From Shimia sediminis (GTDB taxonomy: Bacteria > Pseudomonadota > Alphaproteobacteria > Rhodobacterales > Rhodobacteraceae), in assembly GCF_003990645.1 (NCBI RefSeq), contig NZ_RYZK01000001.1:434001-498000 (forward strand): DNA of 64,000 nt, given 5' to 3'. Position numbers and translations under genes: made by a program. Below the pieces are notes generated by a model. That model saw only the letters and a program-made list of their open reading frames with translations. It was not told where the DNA came from and ran no database searches. Position 1 is the stretch's first letter, and each line of letters starts with the position of its first letter. This document shows positions 1-8,330 of the stretch, one piece after another.

Positions 1-335
1 CTAAAGTCATCGGTGCGGATAAAAGCGCCCATCTCAAGGTTTTCTTCGACCGTCATCGAGGTAAAGATGTTCTGGGTTTGCGGCACGAACCCCATGCCCT
101 TTTGCACGCGGTCCTGTGGGCTAAGCTTGGTGATATCCTCACCATCCAGCATCACCTTGCCTGTGTGCACGTTCAGCATTCCAAAAACCGCCTTCATCGC
201 GGTTGATTTCCCGGCACCGTTTGGCCCGACAATTACGGCGATCTCGCCCTTGTCGACGGCAACTGTACACTCATGCAGGATGTCCGGCCCTTTGCCGTAG
301 CCACCCGTCATGTTTTCTCCGATCAGAAAGCTCAT
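1..335 (-). CDS. livF: Branched-chain amino-acid ABC transporter ATP-binding protein LivF (C-terminus cut off by the window edge)
   Basis: Only the N-terminal 111 or so residues are in the window; the gene runs off the left edge. The start MSFLIGENM leads within 35 residues to a Walker A loop (VGPNGAGKS), followed by an ABC ATPase core with the LivF-type Q-loop stretch FVPQTQNIF. LivF is the second ATPase of the high-affinity branched-chain amino-acid/amide (HAAT) importers and couples ATP hydrolysis to the LivHM permeases on the cytoplasmic side. It lies on the same strand downstream of livG and the binding protein, separated from livG by a small exported protein gene. The permease genes are not visible and presumably lie past the left edge. 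Substrate specificity cannot be read from the sequence. Confidence 0.9.
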   Translation of the reverse strand, partial: MSFLIGENMTGGYGKGPDILHECTVAVDKGEIAVIVGPNGAGKSTAMKAVFGMLNVHTGKVMLDGEDITKLSPQDRVQKGMGFVPQTQNIFTSMTVEENLEMGAFIRTDDF

Positions 336-451
336 GCTCTCTCTTTCTCCCCTGATTGGCCAGGCTCGTCTTCGCGAGATTAAAGGCCTCTGGTTACGTC
401 GTTTTGATCCGCCAAGCCTGTGTTTCCGGCAACAGGCAGGCGATCAGGTGC

Positions 452-982
452 TCAGTCCACCCGTATCTTGCGGATGAGATTCAATTGGTTTTCTTCTGCC
501 GCACTGTTTGGTTGGTCCGAAAGGCCGAGAACCTGTGGAATACCTGCCCAAAGCAGACGATCGTCCAGCAAGAGATAGGACACAAACCACAAAGCGTTTT
601 TGTTTTGCGACAGCGGATAGTGAAAGACAACATGCGTCCATTCACGGTCGTTGATGCTATCCTGGCTCGACCCGACAATTTTGCCGTGTTTCGGATCAAT
701 TCCGCTCTCGCTGATGAGCGAAGAGGGCAGCGCCGTGACGAGGTTTTCGCGGGTGTAAGTATGGTTCGTTGGCAGGTCTACTTCGATTACTCGCGCTTCG
801 AGACCGGTTTTGGCATGAGTGAGCCGATCGTACTCTGCGAATCCCTGCAGCCCTCTCTGTGCAGTCCAAACCTGCTCCGGGTCACAGAGCCAAATGCCCT
901 TGTGGACAAGTTCGCAACCTTCATGAGCGGCCGCCTGCAGGGCCGTCAATGATGCAAGAATGGCTGCACGAATGCGCATCAC
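452..982 (-). CDS. Small exported protein of unknown function inside a liv-type operon
   Basis: The 176-residue product begins with a short signal peptide (hydrophobic stretch at residues 6-18, then AHEGC), so it is likely periplasmic. Two cysteines at 23 and 33 could form a disulphide. No recognised domain is visible. Its ATG overlaps the livG stop by four bases (ATGA), which implies translational coupling to livG, and livF follows after about 115 bases. Such a position, between the two ATPases of an importer, suggests co-expression with the transporter and perhaps a role in ligand capture or in sensing the same compound, but that is inference only. I do not recognise the family. Confidence 0.75.
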   Translation of the reverse strand: MMRIRAAILASLTALQAAAHEGCELVHKGIWLCDPEQVWTAQRGLQGFAEYDRLTHAKTGLEARVIEVDLPTNHTYTRENLVTALPSSLISESGIDPKHGKIVGSSQDSINDREWTHVVFHYPLSQNKNALWFVSYLLLDDRLLWAGIPQVLGLSDQPNSAAEENQLNLIRKIRVD

Positions 983-1761
983 GCTTCCATCATGTCTTTG
1001 TTCTTCAGGCCGGTCCCCAAATAGGCCTCGATCACATGCTCATTTGCCTTGATCTCGTCCAGCGTGCCTTCGGCCAGAACTTTGCCTTCGGCCATACAGA
1101 TCACCGGGTCGCAGATCTTGCCGATGAAATCCATGTCGTGTTCGATCACAACAAAGGTGTAGTTTCGTTCTTTGTTGAGCCGCAGAATAGCGTCACCAAT
1201 GGTGTTAAGAAGGGTGCGGTTTACGCCGGCGCCCACTTCGTCCAGAAACACGATCTTGGCATCGACCATCATGGTGCGCCCGAGTTCCAACAGCTTTTTC
1301 TGCCCGCCAGAAACCTGACCGGCCTTGTGGTCTGCAAGATGTTCAATGGTCAGAAATTCAAGAACTTCGTCAGCCTTGGCGCGCAGGGCACGTTCTTCGT
1401 CGGCGATCCGTTTGCGTCCAAACCACGTATTCCAAAGCGCTTCGCCTGATTGTGTGCCCGGAACCATCATCAGGTTTTCGCGACACGACATCGAGGAAAA
1501 CTCGTGCGCAATCTGAAAGGTGCGCAGCAAACCTTTGTGGAACAATTCGTGGGGCGGAAGGCCAGTGATGTCTTCGCCAGCCATTGTCACCTTACCGGAT
1601 GTCGGCTTAAGAACGCCAGCTATCACATTGAAAAGTGTTGTTTTTCCGGCGCCATTGGGGCCAATCAGCCCGGTGATTGAGCCGGGTTCAATTGACATGG
1701 TTGCACCGTCTACGGCACGGAAACCGCCGAAATGCTTGTGAACGTCCTCTACGACGATCAT
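979..1761 (-). CDS. livG: Branched-chain amino-acid ABC transporter ATP-binding protein LivG
   Basis: This 260-residue ABC ATPase has Walker A (GLIGPNGAGKTT) near residue 36, the ABC signature VSGGQKKLLELGR near 150, Walker B (IVFLDEVGAGV) and the H-loop VIEHDMDF. The C-terminal tail after the H-loop (VLAEGTLDEIKANEHVIEAYLG) is the BCA_ABC_TP_C segment typical of LivG. It energises import through LivH/LivM. The upstream gene on the same strand is the periplasmic binding protein, and a hairpin terminator lies between the two, so the binding protein is probably made in excess. The downstream small exported gene overlaps the stop codon by four bases. Confidence 0.93.
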   Translation of the reverse strand: MIVVEDVHKHFGGFRAVDGATMSIEPGSITGLIGPNGAGKTTLFNVIAGVLKPTSGKVTMAGEDITGLPPHELFHKGLLRTFQIAHEFSSMSCRENLMMVPGTQSGEALWNTWFGRKRIADEERALRAKADEVLEFLTIEHLADHKAGQVSGGQKKLLELGRTMMVDAKIVFLDEVGAGVNRTLLNTIGDAILRLNKERNYTFVVIEHDMDFIGKICDPVICMAEGKVLAEGTLDEIKANEHVIEAYLGTGLKNKDMMEA

Positions 1762-1817
1762 GGCTCACCCCCCTGTGAGTTATGTCAGGTCACGATTCTG
1801 GCCGCGCCTTATATATT

Positions 1818-1846
1818 GAAAAACAGCCCGGACAAGTGCCGGGCTG
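1818..1846 (-). terminator. Intercistronic hairpin terminator/attenuator after the binding-protein gene
   Basis: Read on the minus strand, CAGCCCGG pairs perfectly with CCGGGCTG across a 7-base loop and is followed by a TTTTTC run. It sits 25 bases after the stop of the substrate-binding protein gene and before livG. A partial terminator here fits the usual excess of binding protein over transporter subunits in ABC operons. Confidence 0.75.
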
Positions 1847-1871
1847 CTTCTTAGTCTAGCACAAAGACAGA

Positions 1872-3053
1872 TTAGCGGAACTTGGCCGTGTTGTCTTTGC
1901 CGCCATCATAGCTGATTTCGCGGTAGGTGCCTGCGGCCTCGCCGGGGCCGATCAGCTCAACCCCGGTTGCGCCGACATAGTCAACGTCACCACCAGCAGC
2001 GATGATTTCCAACGCCTTGGCCAGCTCACCAACACCAATTTGCTCACCTGGCGCATTGGCCACATCCATGACCTTGTCTTTATAGGCCTGAGGGTCAGAG
2101 GACCCAGCCGCCTGCATGGCCAGCATGATCAGCGCAGCCGCGTCATATGACTCAGGAGTGAAAGGCGAGGTCGTGTCAAATGCACCGCCAACAAGTGTTG
2201 CGTATTTGTCCGCCAACTCTTGCGAGGGGCTCGGGTGTGCGCCCGACGACCCGTCGATCTCGGTTCCAAAGTTTTCCAGCAGGGCGGCCGAAACCATGCC
2301 GTCCGGGAAGTGGAACGTGTCAAAAGCGCCCGAGTCGAGTGCTGCGCGCACGATACCCGAACCACCCTGATCGACGTAGCCTGCGACAACCAGCCGATCA
2401 CCACCAGCCGCGGCCAGTGCGCCAACTTCAGCTGAATAGTCAGCTTTGCCGTCCTCGTGCGCCGCGTTGATGGTCACTTTGCCACCGGCCGCTTCGTAGG
2501 CCGCCTGGAAGCTGTCAGCCAGACCTTTGCCGTAGTCGTTGTTGGTATAGGTCACGGCCACTTCTTTGATTCCCTGATCCATCAGAATCTCGGTAATCAC
2601 AACACCCTGGCGGGCATCCGATGGTGACGTGCGGAAGAACAGGCCATTGTCTTCGGCGGTCGACAGTGCTGGCGACGTGGCCGAGGGGGACACCATGACT
2701 ACGCCGTTTGGCAGCGCTACGTTCGACAGGATTGCGCCGGTAACACCGGAACAGTCAGCACCCACGATGCCTTTGACGCCGTCCGAGGTGATCAGACGTT
2801 CAGCCACAGCCGATGCAGCAGCCGCATCGATACAGGTCGAGTCACCACGTACAGGCATGACCGACGAACCGCCAAGCAACTTGCCCGAGTCAGTTACCTC
2901 TTTCATTGCCAGCTCAGCACCAGCAGCCATTTGCGGCGTCAGAGATTCGATGGGGCCGGTAAAGCCCAGGATCACACCAAGCTTGATGTCTTCCGCAAAG
3001 GCGGTACCAGCCATCAGCGCTGTGGCAGCAGTTGCCATCATCAGTTTCTTCAT
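1872..3053 (-). CDS. Branched-chain amino-acid type ABC transporter substrate-binding protein
   Basis: The 393-residue protein has a clear Sec signal peptide (MKKLMMATAATALMAGTAFA, cleavage before EDIKLG). The mature part is a type I periplasmic binding protein of the Leu/Ile/Val family: the opening IKLGVILGFTGPIE, the VKGIVGADCSG segment and ILSNVALPNGVVMVSPSATSP are all family hallmarks. It captures a ligand in the periplasm for the LivFG-driven importer encoded just downstream. The ligand could be an amino acid, amide, urea or other small compound; sequence alone does not decide. It is the first visible gene of the transcription unit, with about 165 bases of upstream non-coding DNA shared with the divergent sugar dehydrogenase gene. 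Confidence 0.92.
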   Translation of the reverse strand: MKKLMMATAATALMAGTAFAEDIKLGVILGFTGPIESLTPQMAAGAELAMKEVTDSGKLLGGSSVMPVRGDSTCIDAAAASAVAERLITSDGVKGIVGADCSGVTGAILSNVALPNGVVMVSPSATSPALSTAEDNGLFFRTSPSDARQGVVITEILMDQGIKEVAVTYTNNDYGKGLADSFQAAYEAAGGKVTINAAHEDGKADYSAEVGALAAAGGDRLVVAGYVDQGGSGIVRAALDSGAFDTFHFPDGMVSAALLENFGTEIDGSSGAHPSPSQELADKYATLVGGAFDTTSPFTPESYDAAALIMLAMQAAGSSDPQAYKDKVMDVANAPGEQIGVGELAKALEIIAAGGDVDYVGATGVELIGPGEAAGTYREISYDGGKDNTAKFR

Positions 3054-3219
3054 GAGACACTCCCTATGTCTTTTGTTTGTTGTTGTTTGGATTGTTACAC
3101 TCCAGCCCCGAGCCTATGCGCGGATTTTTCAAATGAAAAGGGGGCAATGAGGGTAAATTCCCCTTGGGAAACCGGGAAGTCTGATAATCGAGTGCTAGCT
3201 CAGTAACAGAGAGGTCCTG

Positions 3220-4332
3220 ATGGGTCGAAAGATGATGCGCACAATGCTGGCTATTGTTTGTGCCGGGGTCATGGCATTGCCGCTCTGGGCGGATACTCTG
3301 GACTCCACTCAAGGCCCGCTGGACGTCACAATCATGGCCAAGGGATTTGCGACACCCTGGGCGATCGGATTTCTGCCAGAAGGCGGGTTTCTTGTGACCG
3401 AGCGCGAAGGGCGGCTTTGGCGGGTTCAGGACGGCAATCGCAGCAAGATTTCCGGCCTTCCTAACATCCGCGCACGCGGGCAGGGCGGTTTGATGGATAT
3501 CCTGATCCCCCGGGATTTTGCCCAAAGGCGCCAGCTGTTTCTGACCTTTGCCAAGACTATATCAGGAGGCGGAGGAACCGCAGTATTGAGCGCAACGCTT
3601 CCCAAAGGTGGGTCGCGGCTGCAGAACGTGCAAGTGATCTTTGAGATGGCGGATGGTGCCTCGGGTGGGCGCCATTTTGGCAGCCGACTGGTCGAAAGCA
3701 GCGATGGTAGCCTTTTTGTCACCATAGGAGATCGCGGCACCGACGATCAGGCACAATCACTATCCAGCCATCGCGGCAAGATCCTGCGTATCTCGCGCAG
3801 CGGCGTTGCGCCCAAGGGGAACCCCTTTACGACCAGCGCCGATGCCCAGCCGGAAATCTGGTCTTATGGTCATCGCAATCCACAAGGCATGGCCATGGAC
3901 GCACAAGGCTGGCTTTGGGCCGTGGAACATGGCGCCAAAGGTGGCGACGAAGTGAACCTTATCCAAAAAGGCAGGAACTATGGCTGGCCGGTGATTTCCT
4001 ATGGCACGCATTATTCCGGCGGAAAGATTGGCGAGGGCACGTCCAAGCCCGGAATGGAACAACCCGCTTTCTATTGGGACCCTTCCATCGCGCCTTCTGG
4101 AATGATGCTGTATTCCGGCAGGCTTTGGCCGAATTGGCGTGGGCATATGTTTATCGGAAGCCTGAAGTTCGACTATATTTCAAGGCTTTCCGGCGCACGT
4201 CTCAAGGAGCGCGAGCAGATAAAGGGATCCGCCACCGCGCGAGTCCGCGACATTCGAGAGGCACCTGATGGATCGATCTGGTTTATTGCCGAGGATGACG
4301 GACGGATCCTGCGTCTCAGCCCCGCCAAATAG
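3220..4332 (+). CDS. PQQ-dependent soluble aldose sugar dehydrogenase family protein (YliI-like)
   Basis: The 370-residue protein carries an N-terminal signal peptide (hydrophobic residues 6-20, ending LWAD) and then the GSDH six-bladed beta-propeller family: early GFATPWAIGFLPEGGFLVTEREGRL, the GQGGLMDI segment, FVTIGDRG and WSYGHRNPQGMA are characteristic. Relatives in Escherichia coli (YliI/Asd) oxidise aldoses in the periplasm with PQQ as cofactor. Length agrees with the family. The histidine of the HFGSRLV segment and the SYGHRNPQG loop are those that line the cofactor site in relatives. No PQQ biosynthesis gene is visible nearby. An exported 142-residue protein follows 60 bases downstream. 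Confidence 0.88.
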   Translation: MGRKMMRTMLAIVCAGVMALPLWADTLDSTQGPLDVTIMAKGFATPWAIGFLPEGGFLVTEREGRLWRVQDGNRSKISGLPNIRARGQGGLMDILIPRDFAQRRQLFLTFAKTISGGGGTAVLSATLPKGGSRLQNVQVIFEMADGASGGRHFGSRLVESSDGSLFVTIGDRGTDDQAQSLSSHRGKILRISRSGVAPKGNPFTTSADAQPEIWSYGHRNPQGMAMDAQGWLWAVEHGAKGGDEVNLIQKGRNYGWPVISYGTHYSGGKIGEGTSKPGMEQPAFYWDPSIAPSGMMLYSGRLWPNWRGHMFIGSLKFDYISRLSGARLKEREQIKGSATARVRDIREAPDGSIWFIAEDDGRILRLSPAK

Positions 4333-4392
4333 CTGGCACCCTGAAATGTCCTGTGCAAACATGGCCCCAGTCTTTTGTCCAAGGAGTTTTTG

Positions 4393-4821
4393 ATGCGCCG
4401 ATTTTCCACGCTGCTTATTGCCGGTCTTATTGCCACCGGCAGCGTCCAATCAAGTTTGGCGCAGACTGCAACCAGTACCCGTCAGGTTTATACCCAGGCG
4501 CGCGAAGAACTGGACGCGTTGATCATGCAGCGGCGCCTGGGCGATGCGATCCGCATGTTTGACGAGATCATCGAGGTCGATGAGGCAGAACTGGATGCGC
4601 TCGACGCCCAGATGAAAGAGATCTACGAACACAACTTTGAGAGTGTCGGTCTAGTGCGGGCCGAGGTGCACAAGAATGGCTTCCGTCAGGAAATGATCGC
4701 CTACTGGACCGGACGCGACTATCTGTATCTCTACCTGTTAATGCACACGGATGGCAGCGATATCAGGCTGTTGAACTTCCAGTTCGACACCGACTTTCAC
4801 GTTTTGAACAGTTTGTTCTGA
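4393..4821 (+). CDS. Small exported protein of unknown function
   Basis: An ideal ribosome-binding site (AAGGAG, 4381-4386) precedes the ATG at 4393, so I prefer this start over an in-frame upstream ATG at 4375. The 142-residue product begins with a signal peptide (RRFSTLLIAGLIATGSVQSSLAQ). The mature part is helical and acidic (LDALIMQRRLGDAIRMFDEI, then VDEAELDALDAQ) followed by a beta-rich C-terminal half with repeated aromatic residues (DYLYLYLL). I recognise no domain. It lies on the same strand behind the sugar dehydrogenase and convergent with the GlxA-type regulator; periplasmic location is the only safe conclusion. Confidence 0.75.
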   Translation: MRRFSTLLIAGLIATGSVQSSLAQTATSTRQVYTQAREELDALIMQRRLGDAIRMFDEIIEVDEAELDALDAQMKEIYEHNFESVGLVRAEVHKNGFRQEMIAYWTGRDYLYLYLLMHTDGSDIRLLNFQFDTDFHVLNSLF

Positions 4822-4831
4822 GGTCCGGTAG

Positions 4832-5836
4832 CTACACCGACAGCCTTGCGGCTTGTGTTCCACGCTCGCGGTAGGGCGTCGTGTCATAATGCGCGCGATA
4901 ACATTTGGAAAAGTGGCTGGGCGAGGCAAAGCCACAGGCCAAGGCCACGTTGATCACGCTCATATCCGTCTGCATCAAAAGGTTTCGCGCTTTCTGCAGG
5001 CGCAACTCCATATAGTACCGCTTGGGTGAGCGATTGAGATACCTGCGGAACAACCGCTCCAGCTGGCGGGTGGACATGCCCACATCCTTGGCCAGGATCG
5101 AGGGGCTGATCGGCTCCTCGATGTTGCTCTCCATCATCTGGATGACCTGGCTCAGTTTCGGGTGGCGCACACCGATCCGGGTCGGCACAGACAGGCGTTG
5201 GGTGTCCTGGTCCGTCCGGATCGAGGAGTAAATCTGCTGATCGGCCACCCAGTTGGCAAGCTCTTCGCCATGATCATCCGCAATGATTTGCAAAAACATA
5301 TCGATGGACGAAGTTCCACCCGCGGTGGTCAAACGATTGCCGTCCATGGCAAACACCGACTTGCCCAGCTCCACTTCGGGGAACTCTTCGGCAAAACTGT
5401 CCTGATTTTCCCAGTGGATCGTGGCCTTTTTGTTGTCCAGCAACCCAGCTTTGGCCATGACATAAGCGGCCGTACACAACCCGCCGACACGAACACCTTT
5501 ACGGGCCTCGCGTCGCAACCATGCCAGTAATTTCTTGGATGTTGCCGCCTGAATGTCGATGCCGCCGCACAGAATGACCGTATCATCGCGGTGGAGGTCG
5601 ATTAAATCATCATCCAGCGAAAATTCGGTATAGGTCGAGCTTTTTGCCGTGTCTCCACCTTCTCCGATCAAGGTCCATTCGTACAAGGGGGTCGGATTTT
5701 GGCGGTTTGCCAGCCGGAGACAATCCAGTGCTGATGCAAAAGACAACAGTGTGAAATTCTCCAACAAAACAAAGACAAACCGACGCGTTTTGGGTCCGTT
5801 CAATGGTCTTGTGGGTGATCGTCTGGCATGCGACAT
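4832..5836 (-). CDS. GlxA-family transcriptional regulator (DJ-1/PfpI-like domain plus AraC helix-turn-helix)
   Basis: The 334-residue protein has an N-terminal DJ-1/PfpI-like domain (about residues 18-190; the nucleophile-elbow region reads VGGLCTAAYVMAKAGLL) and a C-terminal AraC-type double helix-turn-helix (about 225-325; SPSILAKDVGMSTRQLERLFRR and INVALACGFASPSHFSKCYR). Members of this family act as ligand-responsive activators of catabolic genes for compounds such as glycine betaine, carnitine or arginine. No obvious target operon sits next to it; the divergent gene is DAHP synthase. A perfect 14-bp palindrome lies 26 bases upstream of the start and may be an autoregulatory operator. 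The effector is unknown. Confidence 0.9.
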   Translation of the reverse strand: MSHARRSPTRPLNGPKTRRFVFVLLENFTLLSFASALDCLRLANRQNPTPLYEWTLIGEGGDTAKSSTYTEFSLDDDLIDLHRDDTVILCGGIDIQAATSKKLLAWLRREARKGVRVGGLCTAAYVMAKAGLLDNKKATIHWENQDSFAEEFPEVELGKSVFAMDGNRLTTAGGTSSIDMFLQIIADDHGEELANWVADQQIYSSIRTDQDTQRLSVPTRIGVRHPKLSQVIQMMESNIEEPISPSILAKDVGMSTRQLERLFRRYLNRSPKRYYMELRLQKARNLLMQTDMSVINVALACGFASPSHFSKCYRAHYDTTPYRERGTQAARLSV

Positions 5837-5861
5837 CTATTGAGAGTCCTGATCCGGGCAG

Positions 5862-5875
5862 GGGTCTTAAGACCC
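5862..5875. promoter_or_regulatory. Perfect 14-bp palindrome, candidate operator
   Basis: GGGTCTTAAGACCC is a perfect inverted repeat in the divergent gap between the GlxA-family regulator (start at 5836) and the class II DAHP synthase gene (start at 5996). Its position suits autoregulation of the regulator. Binding by any protein is inferred from location and symmetry only. Confidence 0.35.
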
Positions 5876-5995
5876 GATGGTGAAACCTTAGCGCAACTTA
5901 GCGGCAACAGGTCAAGGCCCGTAATTCAGAACTGGTCCTTACTCAAGAGCTTTTGTATAGAGAGGCCCTGACCAATTTTTGACCGGAGAAAGACA

Positions 5996-7363
5996 ATGGC
6001 AGAATGGCTAAAATCTGGCTGGCGCAACAAGCCGCGCATCCAGATGCCTGACTATGTGGATGAGGACGCGCTGAAGGCCGTGGAGGCCCAGCTGGCCAGC
6101 TATCCGCCGTTGGTTTTTGCAGGTGAGGCACGCCGTCTAAAGGACAAACTCGGGGCTGCCGCACGCGGCGAGGCCTTTTTGTTGCAAGGTGGTGATTGCG
6201 CCGAAAGCTTTGAACAATTCAGCGCCGATGGAATCCGCGATACCTTTAAGGTGATGCTGCAAATGGCGATGGTGCTGACCTATGGCGCTAAGGTGCCAGT
6301 GGTCAAAGTGGGCCGCATGGCAGGTCAGTTTGCCAAGCCGCGCTCGGCACCGACCGAGGTGGTGGATGGTGTGGAACTGCCCAGCTACCGCGGCGACATC
6401 ATCAACGAGCTGGCCTTTACCTCGGCAGCCCGCATCCCGGACCCCCGGAAAATGTTGCAGGCTTACACGCAGGCGGCAGCCACCTTGAACCTGTTGCGGG
6501 CTTTTTCAACAGGCGGATACGCCGATGTTCACCAGGTTCACGCCTGGACCTTGGGCTTTGTCGAAGGCGAAAAAGCTGCAAAGTACCGCGATATGGCCAA
6601 TCGCATTTCCGATGCTTTGGACTTCATGAACTCGGCGGGGGTCAACCCGGTGACGTCGGCGTCACTCAAGACTGTGGATTTTTACACCAGTCACGAGAGC
6701 CTGCTGCTTGAATACGAAGAGGCACTGACCCGCATCGACTCGACCAGTGGCAAGTGGCTGGCGGGTTCCGGTCACATGCTTTGGATCGGTGACCGCACGC
6801 GTCAGCCTGACGGAGCCCATGTGGAGTTCCTGAGCGGTGTTCAGAACCCGATCGGTCTGAAATGCGGCCCGACAACCACAGCCGAAGACCTCAAGGTACT
6901 GCTGAACAAACTGAACCCGGACAACGAAGAGGGTCGCCTGACCCTGATCGCGCGCTTTGGCGCTGGCACTGTTGGCGAGCACCTGCCACGCCTGATCAAG
7001 ACAGTGCAGCAAGAAGGTGCAAACGTGCTGTGGTCCTGCGACCCGATGCACGGCAACACGATCAAGTCCGCGACCGGCTACAAAACCCGGCCCTTTGACA
7101 GCGTGCTGCGCGAAGTTCGCGAGTTTTTCGCCGTACACAAGGCCGAAGGCACCGTTCCCGGCGGCGTGCATTTCGAGATGACCGGACAAGACGTGACCGA
7201 ATGCACCGGTGGCGTCCGGGCCGTAACCGAAGAAGACCTGTCAGACCGTTATCACACAGCCTGCGACCCGCGCTTGAACGCGTCGCAATCTCTTGAGCTG
7301 GCGTTCCTCGTCGCCGAGGAACTGTCAAGCTTGCGGGAACAGCGTCAGGCTCAGGCCGTTTGA
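5996..7363 (+). CDS. aroF: Class II 3-deoxy-7-phosphoheptulonate (DAHP) synthase
   Basis: The 455-residue protein matches the plant/Mycobacterium-like type II DAHP synthases, which condense phosphoenolpyruvate and erythrose 4-phosphate in the first step of the shikimate pathway. Visible hallmarks are the opening [20 protein letters not shown] (metal-binding cysteine), [12 protein letters not shown], the [17 protein letters not shown] segment, IARFGAG and [10 protein letters not shown]. Full length for the family. A ribosome-binding site (CGGAGAAAGA) precedes the ATG. The gene stands alone and ends at a strong hairpin terminator. Another shikimate gene, aroQ, lies 11 kb downstream. The symbol is used in the general sense for DAHP synthase. 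Confidence 0.95.
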   Translation: MAEWLKSGWRNKPRIQMPDYVDEDALKAVEAQLASYPPLVFAGEARRLKDKLGAAARGEAFLLQGGDCAESFEQFSADGIRDTFKVMLQMAMVLTYGAKVPVVKVGRMAGQFAKPRSAPTEVVDGVELPSYRGDIINELAFTSAARIPDPRKMLQAYTQAAATLNLLRAFSTGGYADVHQVHAWTLGFVEGEKAAKYRDMANRISDALDFMNSAGVNPVTSASLKTVDFYTSHESLLLEYEEALTRIDSTSGKWLAGSGHMLWIGDRTRQPDGAHVEFLSGVQNPIGLKCGPTTTAEDLKVLLNKLNPDNEEGRLTLIARFGAGTVGEHLPRLIKTVQQEGANVLWSCDPMHGNTIKSATGYKTRPFDSVLREVREFFAVHKAEGTVPGGVHFEMTGQDVTECTGGVRAVTEEDLSDRYHTACDPRLNASQSLELAFLVAEELSSLREQRQAQAV

Positions 7364-7390
7364 CCTAAACGTTCAACAAAACTGTAAAAA

Positions 7391-7421
7391 AGCGGCTCCG
7401 TTCACACGGGGCCGCTTTTTT
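7391..7421 (+). terminator. Bidirectional rho-independent terminator after DAHP synthase
   Basis: AGCGGCTCCG pairs with CGGGGCCGCT (one G-U pair) around a short loop and ends in TTTTTT. An A-run precedes the stem, so it can also stop the convergent PAS-protein transcript arriving from the other side. Confidence 0.85.
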
Positions 7422-7432
7422 GTTGAGCCCAA

Positions 7433-8089
7433 TCAGGCGTCCGTTACGACAAGTCTCAGATGTGGCACGCCGGTTGCCACGGTACGGGGCAGGGAGGCCG
7501 GAGGCCCACTGGGCTGTGCCCGCGCCCGCCGGGGTCCGTGAGTGTCAATTTGTACATCTTCACCGCGCAGGGATTTCTGAAAACTGCTCGTCAGGGTGAA
7601 ACGCCGGGGTGTGGCGCCCATTTGCCCGTCAATCTCCAAGCCACCCAGCACACGCGTCACATCCCCTCTGGACGATCGCAAAGGCAGCAGGATCATTTCT
7701 CCACTGATCGCAGGACGGCCAAAGCCACGCTCTCCCTCCAGACGCAGCCGGGCGCGCGCCGGACCCGAGAACACACCTTCCAGGACGTCCCGAAACCCAT
7801 CGCGGGCCGAGGGGCCAAACAGGGCGGACATCGGCATGCCGCGCGTTTCCATTCCCATGACCTCGGAAAAGACACCGCCCGCGACCCGGATACGGGCCAT
7901 GCCGGGTGCCATGCGTTCCAGTATAAAGGAATGTCGCAAAGCCGTCTCAATACCACGCGGATCGACGTCCATGCGCAAAGGCATGTCGCGATCTTCCCTT
8001 AAAGCTTCCCAATAGGCTTCGATCTCCTGCAGAACCGCACCTGTTCGGCGTTTTGGTTTGCGGCCCAGCCCCCCATCAAAAATGCGCAT
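7433..8089 (-). CDS. PAS domain-containing protein (PAS_5 / PF07310-like)
   Basis: I place the start at ATG 8089 because GAGGGTGA lies six bases upstream; a longer in-frame extension to 8188 has no such signal. The 218-residue product has a single PAS fold of the alphaproteobacterial PAS_5 type (LEIEAYWEALR-like opening IEAYWEALREDRDMPLR, then ETALRHSFILERMAPG, ARIRVAGGVFSEVMGMETRG and MSALFGP). These proteins are common in Rhodobacteraceae and usually have no fused output domain; their signal and partner are mostly unknown. The C-terminal 60 residues are low complexity and proline/arginine rich. The divergent gap to yicC contains an inverted repeat and CtrA-like half-sites. Confidence 0.8.
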   Translation of the reverse strand: MRIFDGGLGRKPKRRTGAVLQEIEAYWEALREDRDMPLRMDVDPRGIETALRHSFILERMAPGMARIRVAGGVFSEVMGMETRGMPMSALFGPSARDGFRDVLEGVFSGPARARLRLEGERGFGRPAISGEMILLPLRSSRGDVTRVLGGLEIDGQMGATPRRFTLTSSFQKSLRGEDVQIDTHGPRRARAQPSGPPASLPRTVATGVPHLRLVVTDA

Positions 8090-8190
8090 GTCATTCACCC
8101 TCAGACCCGTATCGCGTTTTGTCCGGCTTGAATGATTCCGTACCCCGCTTAGCGATCCCCAAAGGCAGCGTGCGATCATCCTTACCACCA

Positions 8191-8245
8191 GGTTAACATC
8201 TCACATTTTCCCTAAATGCAGGGAAAAAGCTCAGGAAATGGTTAA
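8191..8245. promoter_or_regulatory. Inverted repeat flanked by CtrA-like half-sites in the PAS/yicC divergent gap
   Basis: TTTTCCCT (8206-8213) and AGGGAAAA (8220-8227) form a perfect inverted repeat with a 6-base spacer. It is flanked by GGTTAACAT (8191-8199) and, on the minus strand, TTAACCAT (8238-8245), which match the CtrA half-site used in alphaproteobacteria. The window also encodes ChpT of the CtrA phosphorelay. Function is inferred from motif similarity. Confidence 0.4.
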
Positions 8246-8330
8246 CCTCTGAAACGCACATCACCGGGCAACCTTGCCTGTTGCCGCAATATGGCTTTAT
8301 GTGTCGGCAACACGGGAACAGGAGAGCTAT

